DNA from: Alkalibaculum sporogenes
Lineage (GTDB): Bacteria; Bacillota; Clostridia; Eubacteriales; Alkalibacteraceae
Direction of reading: 5' to 3'
Length of the DNA stretch: 64,000 nucleotides
Assembly: GCF_009362815.1 (NCBI RefSeq)
Contig: NZ_WHNX01000005.1
Span: 62,001-126,000 of the forward strand
The notes beneath the pieces were generated by a model. That model made no database searches. It had not been told where the DNA came from and worked only from the letters and a program-made list of their open reading frames with translations. Of the stretch, positions 8,631 through 18,056 are shown piece after piece. The translations under genes were made by a program, and so were the position numbers. Each line of letters begins with the position of its first letter. Position 1 is the stretch's first letter.

Positions 8631-8794
8631 CCATACTCTTTATAGAAGTTATAATTCCAATAATATTTATCTCTTTGTGAACTTGTCTTCGTCGGTCATT
8701 TCTTACATTTTAATATATCAAAATGTATAACGAATGCCTCATGAGTGCAAGCATTCTGGGACATTGATATACGTTTTGATTCGCAAGTAACTGC
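8631..8794 (-). other. Structured 3' untranslated region of rpsI
   Basis: 164 bases without a reading frame lie between the rpsI stop and the terminator. Two hairpins are visible: GAATGC...GCATTC (about 8732-8756), which contains the CTCATGAG palindrome, and ACATTTT...AAAATGT (about 8706-8727). No tRNA or known riboswitch signature. Confidence 0.45.
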
Positions 8795-9181
8795 TTATCT
8801 CTTTGAAAATTGTGGTGCTTTTCTTGCTTTCTTTAATCCGTATTTCTTTCTTTCTTTCATACGTGAGTCTCTAGTTAAGAATCCTGCTTTTTTAAGCTCT
8901 CCTCTAAGATTTTCATCTGCTTTTAATAGCGCTCTAGAGATTCCATGTCTTATGGCACCAGCTTGTCCTGTGAATCCACCGCCATGAACATTTATAAAAA
9001 TATCGTATTTATCTAATGATTCAGTTAAAGTTAAAGGTTGCTTTGCTATAACTTTTAATGTTTCCATACCAAAGTAATCTTCAATGCTTATACTATTAAC
9101 TGTAATAGAACCACTACCTGGTAATAATCTAACTCTTGCAATTGACTTTTTTCTTCTACCTGTTCCAATATATTGTACCAA
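8795..9181 (-). CDS. rpsI: 30S ribosomal protein uS9
   Basis: 128 residues with the [14 protein letters not shown] opening and the basic tail ending in FSKR, whose last Arg contacts the P-site tRNA anticodon stem. A longer reading from GTG at 9199 would place the ribosome binding site GGGAGG inside the coding sequence; the TTG at 9181, 7 bases after GGGAGG, gives MVQYIGTG, the normal family start, and is used here. It is translated from the rplM message, 20 bases downstream of it, and is followed by a long structured tail and a terminator. Confidence 0.96.
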   Translation of the reverse strand: MVQYIGTGRRKKSIARVRLLPGSGSITVNSISIEDYFGMETLKVIAKQPLTLTESLDKYDIFINVHGGGFTGQAGAIRHGISRALLKADENLRGELKKAGFLTRDSRMKERKKYGLKKARKAPQFSKR

Positions 9182-9201
9182 TGTATTTCCTCCCTTCACT
9201 T

Positions 9202-9645
9202 TTAGTAATTTATCTCTAATACTTCTGGCATTTGAGCACTATGTGGATGCTCACTTCCACTGTATACTTTTAATTTTGTAATCATTTGTCTACCTAATCT
9301 ATTATGAGGTATCATACCTTTAATGGCCTTGTGTACCACAAATTCAGGTTTTTCTTCTATTAATTTTCTATAAGTTACTTCTCTTAGTCCACCAGGATAA
9401 CCAGTATGTCTCCTATATGTTTTTTGGTCTAATTTCTTACCTGTTAATACAATCTTTTCTGCATTTATGATAATTACGTGATCACCAGTGTCTACGTGAG
9501 GTGTATATATTGCTTTATGCTTACCTCTTAATATTTTAGCAACTTCGCTGGCTAATCTACCTAATGTTTTTCCATCAGCATCAACAACAAACCATTTTCT
9601 TTCAACTTCGTGACCTTTAGCCATAACTGTAGATCTTGCGTTCAT
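9202..9645 (-). CDS. rplM: 50S ribosomal protein uL13
   Basis: Early-assembly protein of the large subunit, here 147 residues, with the conserved [16 protein letters not shown] start of the fold, [12 protein letters not shown] and [14 protein letters not shown] preceded by TAAGGAGGG. First gene of the rplM-rpsI operon, driven by its own strong promoter located immediately after truA, with a hairpin-forming 5' leader that may bind L13. Confidence 0.97.
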   Translation of the reverse strand: MNARSTVMAKGHEVERKWFVVDADGKTLGRLASEVAKILRGKHKAIYTPHVDTGDHVIIINAEKIVLTGKKLDQKTYRRHTGYPGGLREVTYRKLIEEKPEFVVHKAIKGMIPHNRLGRQMITKLKVYSGSEHPHSAQMPEVLEINY

Positions 9646-9742
9646 GTTTTTCCCTCCTTATAATTCTAATACATCATTGTTTTTTTATTATTTTATATTA
9701 TAACCGACCCGGGGCTTTGGATCAGATAACATGCCATTAGCT
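9646..9742 (-). ncRNA. Candidate L13 leader of rplM
   Basis: The rplM transcript would begin near 9736. About 20 bases on, CTGATCC and GGGTCGG form a 7-bp helix (two G-U pairs) around AAAGCCCC, extended below by TTAT/ATAA past a two-base bulge; the hairpin spans about 9695-9728. Firmicutes have a known L13 leader at exactly this place. Family membership is inferred from position and fold and was not tested against the Rfam model. Confidence 0.55.
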
Positions 9743-9771
9743 ATTGTATTACATTTGTTTATGCGTGTCAA
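9743..9771 (-). promoter_or_regulatory. Sigma-A promoter of rplM-rpsI
   Basis: Consensus TTGACA (9766-9771), a 17-base spacer and TACAAT (9743-9748) on the minus strand, starting 4 bases after the truA stop codon. Confidence 0.88.
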
Positions 9772-9775
9772 TGTT

Positions 9776-10510
9776 TTAGTACAAAACTTCGCTTAAATAT
9801 AATCCATAGGCCGGTGCAGTAATCCCTGCTTTTTCTCTATCTTTACTTGCAATGATACTTGGGATGCTTTCAGCTTCTATTCTCCCTTGCCCTACCTCTA
9901 TTAACGTACCAACTATTACTCTTACCATATTATATAGAAATCCATTTCCATGTATCCTAAACACTAATTCATCACCTTTAACCTCGATTTGAGACTGGAA
10001 TATAGTCCTCACTTTATTTACTACACTAGTGTTCTCTCTTGAAAATGCAGTAAAGTCATGGGTTCCTATGAAAAGTTCTGCACCACGCTTCATTTTCTCC
10101 ACATTAAGTTTATGTCTCACATGTAAACATCTATGCCAATCTAATGCTGAACCATATTCATTGTTAATTATTCTATACTGATATATTTTTCCTAATGCAC
10201 TATATCTACTGTGAAACTCCATACTTTTTTCTATAGCATTGGTTATCCTAATATCTTTTGGTAATAAGCTATTTAACGCAACAGGTATTTTGTTAGTAGG
10301 TATTGTAGACAATGTCTTAAAGTTTGCACTTTGCGCTAATGCATGGACTCCTGCATCAGTTCGACCTGATCCTATTAAATTTGCTTCTTGCTTTGTAACT
10401 TGTTTTATTGCTCTACAAATCTCTTCTTGTATCGTTACTCCATTTTTTTGAATCTGCCATCCACAGTAATTGGTACCATCGTATTCAATTATAAGTTGTA
10501 TATTTCTCAT
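9776..10510 (-). CDS. truA: tRNA pseudouridine(38-40) synthase TruA
   Basis: Converts uridines 38-40 of the anticodon arm to pseudouridine. The catalytic aspartate is D52 in GSGRTDAGVHA, and the opening IEYDGTNYCGWQIQ is typical. 244 residues. The ATG lies only 3 bases after the ecfT stop, so it is co-transcribed with the ecf genes. The rplM promoter begins right after its stop codon, with no terminator between, so read-through into rplM is possible. Confidence 0.96.
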   Translation of the reverse strand: MRNIQLIIEYDGTNYCGWQIQKNGVTIQEEICRAIKQVTKQEANLIGSGRTDAGVHALAQSANFKTLSTIPTNKIPVALNSLLPKDIRITNAIEKSMEFHSRYSALGKIYQYRIINNEYGSALDWHRCLHVRHKLNVEKMKRGAELFIGTHDFTAFSRENTSVVNKVRTIFQSQIEVKGDELVFRIHGNGFLYNMVRVIVGTLIEVGQGRIEAESIPSIIASKDREKAGITAPAYGLYLSEVLY

Positions 10511-10513
10511 AAC

Positions 10514-11320
10514 TCACCATATATAGTAATATCTAGTTATCACAATTGCTACTATCATCCCTAAGGTGATCATATAGGAATAGAAGTCTCTTAAACTATA
10601 AGCTAACTCTTTAAGTCTAGTTCTATTCTCTCCACCTCGATAACATCTTGCTTCCATAGCAATTGCTAATTCATCTGCACGTCTAAATGCTCCTATAAAT
10701 AATGGTACTAATAAAGGAATAAGATTTTTAGCTCGTGCTATCAAATTACCTGTTTCAAAATCTGCACCTCGTGCTTTTTGAGCTTTCATTATCTTATCCG
10801 CCTCCTCCATTAGCGTAGGGATAAATCTTAGAGCAATAGTCATCATCATTGCTAATTCATGTGCATATATCTTTACTATAGGAACACGTTTTAATAAGTA
10901 TTCAATACCATCTGTTAATGCTATAGGTGATGTAGTTAATGTCATTATCGATGTACCAGTCACTAAAAATATTAGCCTCAGTGCCATAAATACAGCTAAG
11001 TGTAATCCCTCTTCAGTAATGACAAATATCCAAAACTGATACTTTGGTGTACCAGGAGTAATAAATAAATTAATGAGAACTGTAAGCAGTATTATAAATA
11101 TTAATCCCTTTATGCCCTTCAAGATGTATTTAATAGGTATCTTTGATAAGAGAATAATACTTATTAAAAATAGAAATGCCACTATATAACCAGTAAAAGT
11201 ATTTACTAAAAACAGTGCTATTATAAACAAAAATGTGAAATTTATTTTAGTCCTAGGGTCAAGTTTATGAATGATAGAATTTGCAGGATAATATTGCCCT
11301 ACTGTAACGTCTTTAAACAT
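10514..11320 (-). CDS. ecfT: ECF transporter transmembrane protein EcfT
   Basis: Integral membrane scaffold of group II energy-coupling factor transporters, 268 residues with about five to six hydrophobic segments and the cytoplasmic coupling motifs seen as ARG in MKAQKARGADFETG and the EARCYRGGENRTR segment. It joins the two ATPases EcfA1 and EcfA2 to interchangeable substrate-binding S proteins that import vitamins or metals; no S protein is encoded nearby. Overlaps ecfA2 by 8 bases, so translation is probably coupled. Confidence 0.93.
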   Translation of the reverse strand: MFKDVTVGQYYPANSIIHKLDPRTKINFTFLFIIALFLVNTFTGYIVAFLFLISIILLSKIPIKYILKGIKGLIFIILLTVLINLFITPGTPKYQFWIFVITEEGLHLAVFMALRLIFLVTGTSIMTLTTSPIALTDGIEYLLKRVPIVKIYAHELAMMMTIALRFIPTLMEEADKIMKAQKARGADFETGNLIARAKNLIPLLVPLFIGAFRRADELAIAMEARCYRGGENRTRLKELAYSLRDFYSYMITLGMIVAIVITRYYYIW

Positions 11321-12176
11321 CTTTACGTCTCCTTATCATATTCATGATTTCAGTCTTTGCTCCCTCAACAGTAAACACATTATCACTTATCAAAGAGTCT
11401 TTTTCTTTGAGCTTTATCATTAGTTGTGTAACTTGGGGTACAGCTAATCCGATCTCTTCTAGCCTCTCAGCGGCTTTAAATATATTTTGTGGTGTATCGA
11501 AAAGTTCAACTTTACCTTTGTACATTACTATTATTTCATCTGTATATTTCGCAATGTCTTCCATGCTATGTGATACTAAGATAACTGTCATCTTATACTT
11601 TGAGTGCATTAACTTTACTTGACTAAGTATTTCATCTCTGCCTCTTGGATCTAAGCCTGCAGTAGGCTCGTCTAAAATAAGTACTTGGGGTCTCATTGCT
11701 ATTACACCAGCGATAGCTACTCTCCTCATTTGTCCTCCACTTAACTCAAATGGTGACTTCCCCTTAAACTCCTCATAATCGATCCCAACGATATCCATAG
11801 CCTCTTTGACTCTAATACTAACCTCATCTTTTTTAAGACCTAAATTTATTGGTCCAAAACCTATATCTTTTTCAACTGTTTCTTCAAACAGTTGATGCTC
11901 AGGATATTGAAATACTAATCCGACTCTTTGTCTAACTTCTTTCATCTTTGTACTTTTATCTGATAAATTTAGATTATCAATAATTACTGTACCTCTTGTT
12001 GGCTTTAATAGACCATTCATATGTTGAATCAAAGTTGATTTGCCTGAACCTGTATGCCCAATTAGACCAATGAATTTTCCAGATTTTATCGTTAAGTTAA
12101 TATTATCTAACGCCTTAAATTCAAATGGTGTCCCCTCAGAATAGATGTGTTCTAAATCGATAAACTCTACTGACAT
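11313..12176 (-). CDS. ecfA2: ECF transporter ATPase EcfA2
   Basis: ABC ATPase of 287 residues with Walker A GHTGSGKS (40-47), ABC signature LSGGQMRR, Walker [13 protein letters not shown] and the switch histidine in VSHSMED. Assigned as A2 by gene order and the longer C-terminus; it pairs with EcfA1 to power EcfT. Overlaps ecfA1 by 10 bases and ecfT by 8, a tightly coupled operon. Confidence 0.92.
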   Translation of the reverse strand: MSVEFIDLEHIYSEGTPFEFKALDNINLTIKSGKFIGLIGHTGSGKSTLIQHMNGLLKPTRGTVIIDNLNLSDKSTKMKEVRQRVGLVFQYPEHQLFEETVEKDIGFGPINLGLKKDEVSIRVKEAMDIVGIDYEEFKGKSPFELSGGQMRRVAIAGVIAMRPQVLILDEPTAGLDPRGRDEILSQVKLMHSKYKMTVILVSHSMEDIAKYTDEIIVMYKGKVELFDTPQNIFKAAERLEEIGLAVPQVTQLMIKLKEKDSLISDNVFTVEGAKTEIMNMIRRRKDV

Positions 12177-12997
12177 AACTTCATCACCATTTCTTCAACA
12201 CTTAATACATCTCTTTCCATAGGGATTCCTTCTTTATTTAACTCATAGGCCAATTCAGTAATCTGGGGTACATCTAATCTTAATTTCTTTAATTCTTCTA
12301 TCTGTGAAAAAATTTCTCGAGGAGTTCCCTCCATAACTATTTTTCCTTTTTCCATTACAATAACACGATCTGCATCTATTATTTCATCCATATAATGAGT
12401 TATATGAACGATAGTCATCATTTCGTCTTTATTTAAACGCTTTATTGTATTCATTACTTCTCTTCTTCCTGATGGATCTAGCATTGCAGTAGGTTCATCT
12501 AATATAATGCACTTTGGTTTCATTGCTAAAATTCCAGCTATAGCGATACGTTGCTTTTGACCGCCAGATAATTGATGTGGCTTTTGATCTTTATATTCAC
12601 GCATTTCGACTACATCTAGTGCCCAGTCAACTCTCTTGCGAATTTCTTTAGATGGTATGCCTAAATTTTCAGGTCCAAATGCAACATCTTCTTCTACAAT
12701 TGTTGCAACTAACTGATTATCTGGGTTTTGAAAAACCATACCCGCTTGTTGTCTTATATCCCATATGGCATCTTCATCTTTTGTATTAAGACCCATTACT
12801 CGAATATTTCCATCAGTGGGAATTAGTATGCCATTTATTAGTTTTGATAATGTCGATTTTCCTGACCCATTATGTCCAATAATAGCTATAAATTCGCCAT
12901 GTTTTATATGTAAACTTACTTTGTCTAAAGCAGTATTTTTTTCATTATTATTGTTATAGTAGTAGCTAACTTCTTCAATCGATATAACATCATTCAC
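12167..12997 (-). CDS. ecfA1: ECF transporter ATPase EcfA1
   Basis: ABC ATPase of 276 residues with Walker [10 protein letters not shown] (41-49), Q-loop FQNPDNQLV, signature LSGGQKQR and Walker [13 protein letters not shown]. Forms the nucleotide-binding heterodimer with EcfA2. It is the first ecf gene after rplQ; the rplQ terminator lies between, so ecf expression probably comes from partial read-through of the ribosomal operon or a promoter I could not identify. The order rplQ-ecfA1-ecfA2-ecfT-truA-rplM-rpsI is as in Bacillus. Confidence 0.92.
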   Translation of the reverse strand: MNDVISIEEVSYYYNNNNEKNTALDKVSLHIKHGEFIAIIGHNGSGKSTLSKLINGILIPTDGNIRVMGLNTKDEDAIWDIRQQAGMVFQNPDNQLVATIVEEDVAFGPENLGIPSKEIRKRVDWALDVVEMREYKDQKPHQLSGGQKQRIAIAGILAMKPKCIILDEPTAMLDPSGRREVMNTIKRLNKDEMMTIVHITHYMDEIIDADRVIVMEKGKIVMEGTPREIFSQIEELKKLRLDVPQITELAYELNKEGIPMERDVLSVEEMVMKLCQ

Positions 12998-13026
12998 AAT
13001 AAAATCCTCCTATGTTATATAATGGA

Positions 13027-13055
13027 GAAAAGGGATTAAACTCCTGTTTAATCCC
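13027..13055 (-). terminator. Terminator after rplQ
   Basis: Minus strand GGGATTAAA (13047-13055) and TTTAATCCC (13032-13040) form a perfect 9-bp stem with a CAGGAG loop, followed by TTTTCTC. The short T tract suggests incomplete termination ahead of ecfA1. Confidence 0.82.
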
Positions 13056-13061
13056 GATCTT

Positions 13062-13403
13062 TTATACTAATTCTATTTGTGCCATTTCAGCACTATCGCC
13101 TCTTCGTGGTCCTAATTTGTAGATTCTAGTATATCCACCATTTCTATCAGCATATTTAGGTGCTATTTCACTAAATAATTTTACGACAACTTCTTCACTA
13201 TTGATATATGAAAGAGCTTGTCTTCTAGAGTGCAGGTCTCCTTTTTTACCTAAAGTAATCATTTTTTCTGCAATCCTTCTTGTTTCTTTTGCTCTAGTCA
13301 CTGTGGTTTCAATCTTCCCATTACTCAAAAAAGCAGTAACTAAATTTCTTAAGATTGCTCTCCTTTGATCAGTGGGACGTCCCAGTTTTCTATAACCAGC
13401 CAT
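13062..13403 (-). CDS. rplQ: 50S ribosomal protein bL17
   Basis: 113 residues, the short bacterial form, with the [19 protein letters not shown] start and [13 protein letters not shown] near the end. Located at the tunnel-exit side of the 50S subunit. Last gene of the alpha cluster, 15 bases after rpoA and before a terminator. ATG preceded by AAGGAGGGATAC. Confidence 0.97.
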   Translation of the reverse strand: MAGYRKLGRPTDQRRAILRNLVTAFLSNGKIETTVTRAKETRRIAEKMITLGKKGDLHSRRQALSYINSEEVVVKLFSEIAPKYADRNGGYTRIYKLGPRRGDSAEMAQIELV

Positions 13404-13418
13404 TTGTATCCCTCCTTA

Positions 13419-14366
13419 TTACTCATCGCTTTGTCTTAATCCTAGGCCTATTTCAGCCAGTTTATGCTTTATTTCATTTAAAGATTTTTTACCTAGATTT
13501 CTAACTTTTATCATATCTTCTTCAGATTTTTGAGTTAGCTCATCTACAGTATTGATGTTTGCTCTTCTTAAACAATTACTAGACCTTACTGAAAGTTCTA
13601 GCTCTTCAATTGACATTTCAAGCATTTTTTCTTTTTTGTTTTCTTCTTTTTCAACCATAATCTCAACAGTGCTAGCATGTTCAGTTAAATCTATGAAAAG
13701 ATTCAAATGTTCATTTAGTATTTTCGCAGCAAGCGACACAGCCTCTTCAGGAGACAGTGTAGCATCAGTCCATACTTCTAGAGATAGTTTGTCAAAATCA
13801 ATAATCTGTCCAACCCTTGTATCTGACACTTCATAATTAACCTTTTGAACCGGTGTAAATGAAGAGTCTATAGGTATTGTTCCTAATGGTTGTTCTTGTC
13901 GTTTATTCTTGTCAGATGAAACATAGCCTCTACCTTTTTCAAAGACTATTTCCATGTTTAGTTCTCCATCTTTACTTAACGTAGCGATATGTAGATCTGG
14001 ATTTAATATCTCTACGTCAGCATCTCCAATAATATGACCGGCAGTTACCTGTCCTTCACCTTTTTGCTCGATTCGAACTATTTTTGGTTCATCACTGTAT
14101 AATTTTGCAGCAATCTTTTTTAGATTTAATATGATCTCTACAACATCTTCGGAAACTCCAGTAATAGTTGAAAATTCATGTAATACACCTTCAATTTTCA
14201 CACTTGTTACTGCTACACCTGGAAGTGAAGATAGCATAATTCTTCTAAGTGAATTACCTAAAGTTACTCCGTAACCTCTTTCTAGAGGTTCTACAGCGAA
14301 TCTACCATAATTATCATCATCCGATAATTCTAAAATCTCAATTCTTGGTTTTTCAATTTCTATCAT
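13419..14366 (-). CDS. rpoA: RNA polymerase alpha subunit
   Basis: 315 residues: N-terminal dimerisation domain (about 1-230) with the [19 protein letters not shown] segment, an acidic linker KEENKKEKM, and the C-terminal domain (about 245-315) with [16 protein letters not shown] and [16 protein letters not shown], which binds UP elements and activators. It nucleates core polymerase assembly with RpoB and RpoC, encoded 20 kb away in the same window. Lies between rpsD and rplQ, the clostridial arrangement. Confidence 0.98.
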   Translation of the reverse strand: MIEIEKPRIEILELSDDDNYGRFAVEPLERGYGVTLGNSLRRIMLSSLPGVAVTSVKIEGVLHEFSTITGVSEDVVEIILNLKKIAAKLYSDEPKIVRIEQKGEGQVTAGHIIGDADVEILNPDLHIATLSKDGELNMEIVFEKGRGYVSSDKNKRQEQPLGTIPIDSSFTPVQKVNYEVSDTRVGQIIDFDKLSLEVWTDATLSPEEAVSLAAKILNEHLNLFIDLTEHASTVEIMVEKEENKKEKMLEMSIEELELSVRSSNCLRRANINTVDELTQKSEEDMIKVRNLGKKSLNEIKHKLAEIGLGLRQSDE

Positions 14367-14435
14367 ATAACAAACCCTCCTAATTTTATTTTAGAGTGTG
14401 GAATTCTTTTTTTGAGGGTAACTAATTTAAAAATA

Positions 14436-15062
14436 TTATCTTGAATAAAGCTCTACAATTAAATGTTCTTTTATTTCTAAATCAACATCTTCTCTCTCAG
14501 GTAGTGCAATCACTTTTCCTTCAAGTTTTTCAAAATCAACTTCTAACCATTTAGGTACTACTTTACTAGATGTTGAATCGATAACCTCTTTAAATTTAGA
14601 TGATTTCTTGCTTTTATCTTTTAACTGTATTACATCTCCTACATTTATAAGATAAGAACTAATATTCACTTTTACGCCATTTACGGTAAAATGCTCGTGT
14701 AATACTAATTGTCTCGCTTCTTTTCTTGATGTTGCAAAACCAAGTCTGTACACAACATTATCTAAACGCGTTTCTAGTATTTGAAGTAAATTACTACCTG
14801 TGACACCTTTTTTCTTTGCAGCCATATCAAAATATTTTCTGAATTGTTTTTCAAGTATGCCATAAATTCTCTTAGCTTTTTGTTTTTCTCTAAGTTGCAT
14901 ACCGTATTCTGTTTGTTTGCTTTTTCTTTGTCCATGTTGACCAGGAGCATAACCTCTTCGATCTATGGCGCACTTATTTGTGTAACACCTGTCACCTTTT
15001 AGATATAATTTCATATCTTCTCTTCTACATAGTCTACATGATGCGTCTGTATATCTTGCCAT
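14436..15062 (-). CDS. rpsD: 30S ribosomal protein uS4 (zinc form)
   Basis: 208 residues. The N-terminus keeps all four zinc cysteines C9, C12, C26 and C31; the S4 RNA-binding domain ([21 protein letters not shown]) sits mid-protein. S4 starts 30S assembly on the 16S 5' domain and in many bacteria represses its own operon. Here rpsD sits inside the alpha cluster between rpsK and rpoA, as in Clostridia, not alone as in Bacillus. Confidence 0.97.
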   Translation of the reverse strand: MARYTDASCRLCRREDMKLYLKGDRCYTNKCAIDRRGYAPGQHGQRKSKQTEYGMQLREKQKAKRIYGILEKQFRKYFDMAAKKKGVTGSNLLQILETRLDNVVYRLGFATSRKEARQLVLHEHFTVNGVKVNISSYLINVGDVIQLKDKSKKSSKFKEVIDSTSSKVVPKWLEVDFEKLEGKVIALPEREDVDLEIKEHLIVELYSR

Positions 15063-15086
15063 CTATTTAAACACCTCCTAATCTAA

Positions 15087-15482
15087 CTAAACTCTTCTTC
15101 TTTTTGGTGGTCTACATCCATTATGTGGTATAGGCGTTACATCTTTAATAGAAGTAATTTCTAAACCTGCAGTTTGAATCGACCTGATTGCAGCTTCTCT
15201 ACCTGAACCTGGTCCTTTAACGAAAATTTCTACCATTTTCAAACCATGTTCCATTGCTAATTTTGCAGCTTCATCTGCTGCCATTTGTGCAGCAAAGGGA
15301 GTACTCTTCCTAGAACCTTTAAAGCCTAGTCCGCCTGAACTTGCCCATGCTATAGTATTACCAGCTACATCAGTGATTGTGACTATTGTATTATTAAACG
15401 TTGATTGAATATGTGCCTGACCACGCTCAATATTTTTTTTGATTTTCTTCTTTCTACTTCTAACTACTTTTTTAGCTGCCAC
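15087..15482 (-). CDS. rpsK: 30S ribosomal protein uS11
   Basis: 131 residues with [37 protein letters not shown] and the C-terminal [12 protein letters not shown], all typical. Platform protein near the 3' end of 16S rRNA and the E-site mRNA. GTG start at 15482, preceded by AAGGGAGGGAAGTAAATA. 19 bases after rpsM. Confidence 0.97.
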   Translation of the reverse strand: MAAKKVVRSRKKKIKKNIERGQAHIQSTFNNTIVTITDVAGNTIAWASSGGLGFKGSRKSTPFAAQMAADEAAKLAMEHGLKMVEIFVKGPGSGREAAIRSIQTAGLEITSIKDVTPIPHNGCRPPKRRRV

Positions 15483-15501
15483 TATTTACTTCCCTCCCTT
15501 A

Positions 15502-15870
15502 CTATTTTTTCTTCCTGCTAACAGTTCTCTTAGGACCTTTTCTAGTTCTAGCATTAGTTTTTGTTTTTTGTCCTCTTACAGGTAGACCTCTTCTATGTCT
15601 TAGACCTCTATAACTACCAATCTCAATCAGTCTCTTTATGTTTAAGTTAACTTCTCTTCTTAAGTCGCCTTCAACAGTAAAATCACTATCTATAGCACCT
15701 CTTAATTGATTTACTTCTGCTTCTGTCAAGTCTTTTATTCTAGTATCAGGACTGATTCCAGTTTTTTCTAGTATTCTATCAGCACTGGTTCTTCCTATTC
15801 CATAAATATAAGTGAGTCCAATCTCTACTCTTTTTTCCTTTGGTAAGTCAACACCGGCGATTCTAGCCAT
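15502..15870 (-). CDS. rpsM: 30S ribosomal protein uS13
   Basis: 122 residues starting [26 protein letters not shown], with helix-two-turn-helix region and the basic tail [17 protein letters not shown] that reaches the P-site tRNA. Head protein forming intersubunit bridges. It follows rpmJ by 78 bases, a gap with a hairpin that could be a regulatory site. Confidence 0.97.
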   Translation of the reverse strand: MARIAGVDLPKEKRVEIGLTYIYGIGRTSADRILEKTGISPDTRIKDLTEAEVNQLRGAIDSDFTVEGDLRREVNLNIKRLIEIGSYRGLRHRRGLPVRGQKTKTNARTRKGPKRTVSRKKK

Positions 15871-15905
15871 GTCACACCTCCTATTAGCTTATTTTTTTAT
15901 ATAAA

Positions 15906-15941
15906 GAATATGATAGTTGTTCGCTCAGCCGCACCATATTC
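15906..15941 (-). promoter_or_regulatory. Hairpin in the rpmJ-rpsM gap
   Basis: GAATATG and CATATTC form a 7-bp stem around a 22-base GC-richer loop (TGCGGCTGAGCGAA part) in an otherwise AT-rich 78-base gap, about 36 bases before rpsM. There is no T run, so it is not a simple terminator. In enterobacteria the S4 operator lies ahead of rpsM. Confidence 0.4.
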
Positions 15942-15948
15942 ATTTTTA

Positions 15949-16307
<359 letters not shown>

Positions 16308-16311
16308 ACTA

Positions 16312-16611
16312 TTAGATTCCCCCATTCTTCTTCAAGATTTTATTTCGATAGCCTTCCAGATATCTTCTTATCTCAGCATCAGATACTCTTTGACTTTTCT
16401 CTAGCCTTTCCTTCAGTTCAGAGATCACGTGATTAATCTTTGCTAGGTGTTTTTTATTCTTTAACTTCGCATTGTCAACCCTTCTTAAATCTCCGTCACA
16501 AACTTTGAAAAAATCATCGTCTACTTTTTGTATTATAAGAAAAAGTATTCCTTTATCCCTACCTGCAGTAGAACGTACTACTTGACCGAGCTTTAAGTCG
16601 TTCATTTCCAT
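16312..16611 (-). CDS. KOW-domain RNA-binding protein (YbzG/L14e-like)
   Basis: 99 residues. The first 50 form a KOW-type SH3 barrel like archaeal L14e ([19 protein letters not shown], then [18 protein letters not shown]); the rest is a charged helix with [33 protein letters not shown]. Genes of this kind sit between map and infA across Firmicutes. Presumed to bind RNA or the ribosome; the exact role is not known to me. 18 bases after map and 4 before infA. Confidence 0.8.
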   Translation of the reverse strand: MEMNDLKLGQVVRSTAGRDKGILFLIIQKVDDDFFKVCDGDLRRVDNAKLKNKKHLAKINHVISELKERLEKSQRVSDAEIRRYLEGYRNKILKKNGGI

Positions 16612-16629
16612 GATTTCACCTCTAATACT

Positions 16630-17379
16630 TTATAAGATTGTCAGTATTTCTGGTGGCCCTTCGTAATTTATAGCAATGGTATGCTCATAATGTGCAGACA
16701 ATTTACCATCAATCGTAACAACAGTCCAATTATCTTGTAATGTGTCAACCTCATATGTTCCTTGATTAACCATGGGTTCAATTGCAAGTACCATTCCCTC
16801 TTGAAGTCTGGGTCCTCTCCCAGGTTTCCCAAAATTAGGTATAGGCGGATCTTCGTGCATTTGCCTTCCAATACCATGACCTACATAATCTACTACTATG
16901 GAAAAACCTTGGTTCTCTACAGTAGTTTGTATAGCATTAGATATATCAGATAGTCTATTTCCATTAATTGCGTGTTTTATTCCGTTATAAAAGCTATTCT
17001 TTGTGACTTCAATGAGCCTCTTTGCTTCATCATCTACTTGCCCAACAGGATAAGTTTTAGCACTATCACCGACGAATCCATCTAAAATGGCGCCAATATC
17101 CACACTTACAATATCGCCTTCTTCTAAACTAATACTTGACGGAATACCGTGGACTACTTGGTGGTTGATTGAAGTACAAATAGATGCTGGAAACCCATTA
17201 TAACCTTTAAATGCTGGTATAGCACCCAATTTAAGGATACACTCTTCTGCTATTCTATCCAATTCTAATGTTGTAATACCAGGTCTTATACTTTTTTTTA
17301 TTTTATCATGAGTTTGAGCTACAACTTTACCCGCTTTTCTCATAAAATCTATTTCAGTACGTGATTTAATGATGATCAT
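16630..17379 (-). CDS. map: Methionine aminopeptidase, type I
   Basis: 249 residues. Removes N-terminal methionine from new proteins. Metal ligands appear in order: D in VSVDIGAI, D in GDSAKTYPVG, H in YVGHGIGRQMHEDP, E in VLAIEPMVNQG and E in SAHYEHTIA; the substrate His is the HQVVHGIP region. Its ATG overlaps the adk stop as TAATG, so translation is coupled. Confidence 0.97.
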   Translation of the reverse strand: MIIIKSRTEIDFMRKAGKVVAQTHDKIKKSIRPGITTLELDRIAEECILKLGAIPAFKGYNGFPASICTSINHQVVHGIPSSISLEEGDIVSVDIGAILDGFVGDSAKTYPVGQVDDEAKRLIEVTKNSFYNGIKHAINGNRLSDISNAIQTTVENQGFSIVVDYVGHGIGRQMHEDPPIPNFGKPGRGPRLQEGMVLAIEPMVNQGTYEVDTLQDNWTVVTIDGKLSAHYEHTIAINYEGPPEILTIL

Positions 17380-18029
17380 TACTTTCTCTCCTTAAGAGAT
17401 TCAATGATATCATTAGATACTTTGTCTATTTCACCTTCGCCATCGATATTTACTAGTAAGTTTTTTTCCTTATAGTAATCTATTAGTGGCTGAGTTTGTT
17501 CCTCATAAACTTCAAGTCTCTTCTTTACAGTTTCTTCTTTATCATCATCCCTCTGGTACAACTCTCCACCACAGAGATCACACACTTTATCTACCTTAGA
17601 TGGATTGAAATAAACATGATAGGTAGCTCCACACGATTTGCATATTCTTCGACCTGTAAGTCTTTTAAGTAACAAATCAGCTTTCACTTCAATATTTACT
17701 ACTACACTTAATTTCATGTCCATCTTAGAAAGTTCTACTTCTAATGCTTCTGCTTGAAATACTGTTCTTGGAAATCCATCTAACATAAATCCAGATTTAC
17801 AGTCATCCTTTGTTAATCTATCTTTCACTAGGTCAACAACTAATTCATCAGGTACAAGCAATCCCTGATCCATATATTCTTTGGCCTTTTTACCTAGTGG
17901 TGTTCCATCTTTTAAGTTCTTTCTAAAAATATCTCCTGTGGAAATATGTGGAACTTTATACGTTTCAATAATATTTGCAGCTTGTGTTCCCTTACCCGCA
18001 CCTGGAGGCCCTAATAGTACTATTCTCAT
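17379..18029 (-). CDS. adk: Adenylate kinase (zinc LID form)
   Basis: Balances ATP, ADP and AMP. P-loop GPPGAGKGT at residues 7-15, LDGFPRTVFQAE nucleotide-binding segment, and a LID domain with two CxxC pairs (CKSCG and CDLCG), the zinc-binding Gram-positive type. The reading frame extends to 18056, but MRIVLLGPPG at 18029 is the universal start and is preceded by GGAGATGAGAGT. 216 residues. Set between secY and map as in Bacillus. Confidence 0.96.
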   Translation of the reverse strand: MRIVLLGPPGAGKGTQAANIIETYKVPHISTGDIFRKNLKDGTPLGKKAKEYMDQGLLVPDELVVDLVKDRLTKDDCKSGFMLDGFPRTVFQAEALEVELSKMDMKLSVVVNIEVKADLLLKRLTGRRICKSCGATYHVYFNPSKVDKVCDLCGGELYQRDDDKEETVKKRLEVYEEQTQPLIDYYKEKNLLVNIDGEGEIDKVSNDIIESLKERK

Positions 18030-18056
18030 ACTCTCATCTCCAATTTTATTCGTCAT

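Noticed and set aside
8667-8677. Eleven bases matching the 3' end of rpsI (TTATCTCTTTG) repeated in its tail
   Set aside because: Too short to show a duplicated gene fragment; the surrounding bases do not align.
8631-8794. tRNA or short peptide gene between rpsI and its terminator
   Set aside because: No cloverleaf can be drawn, and the only frames are 10 and 14 codons without ribosome binding sites.
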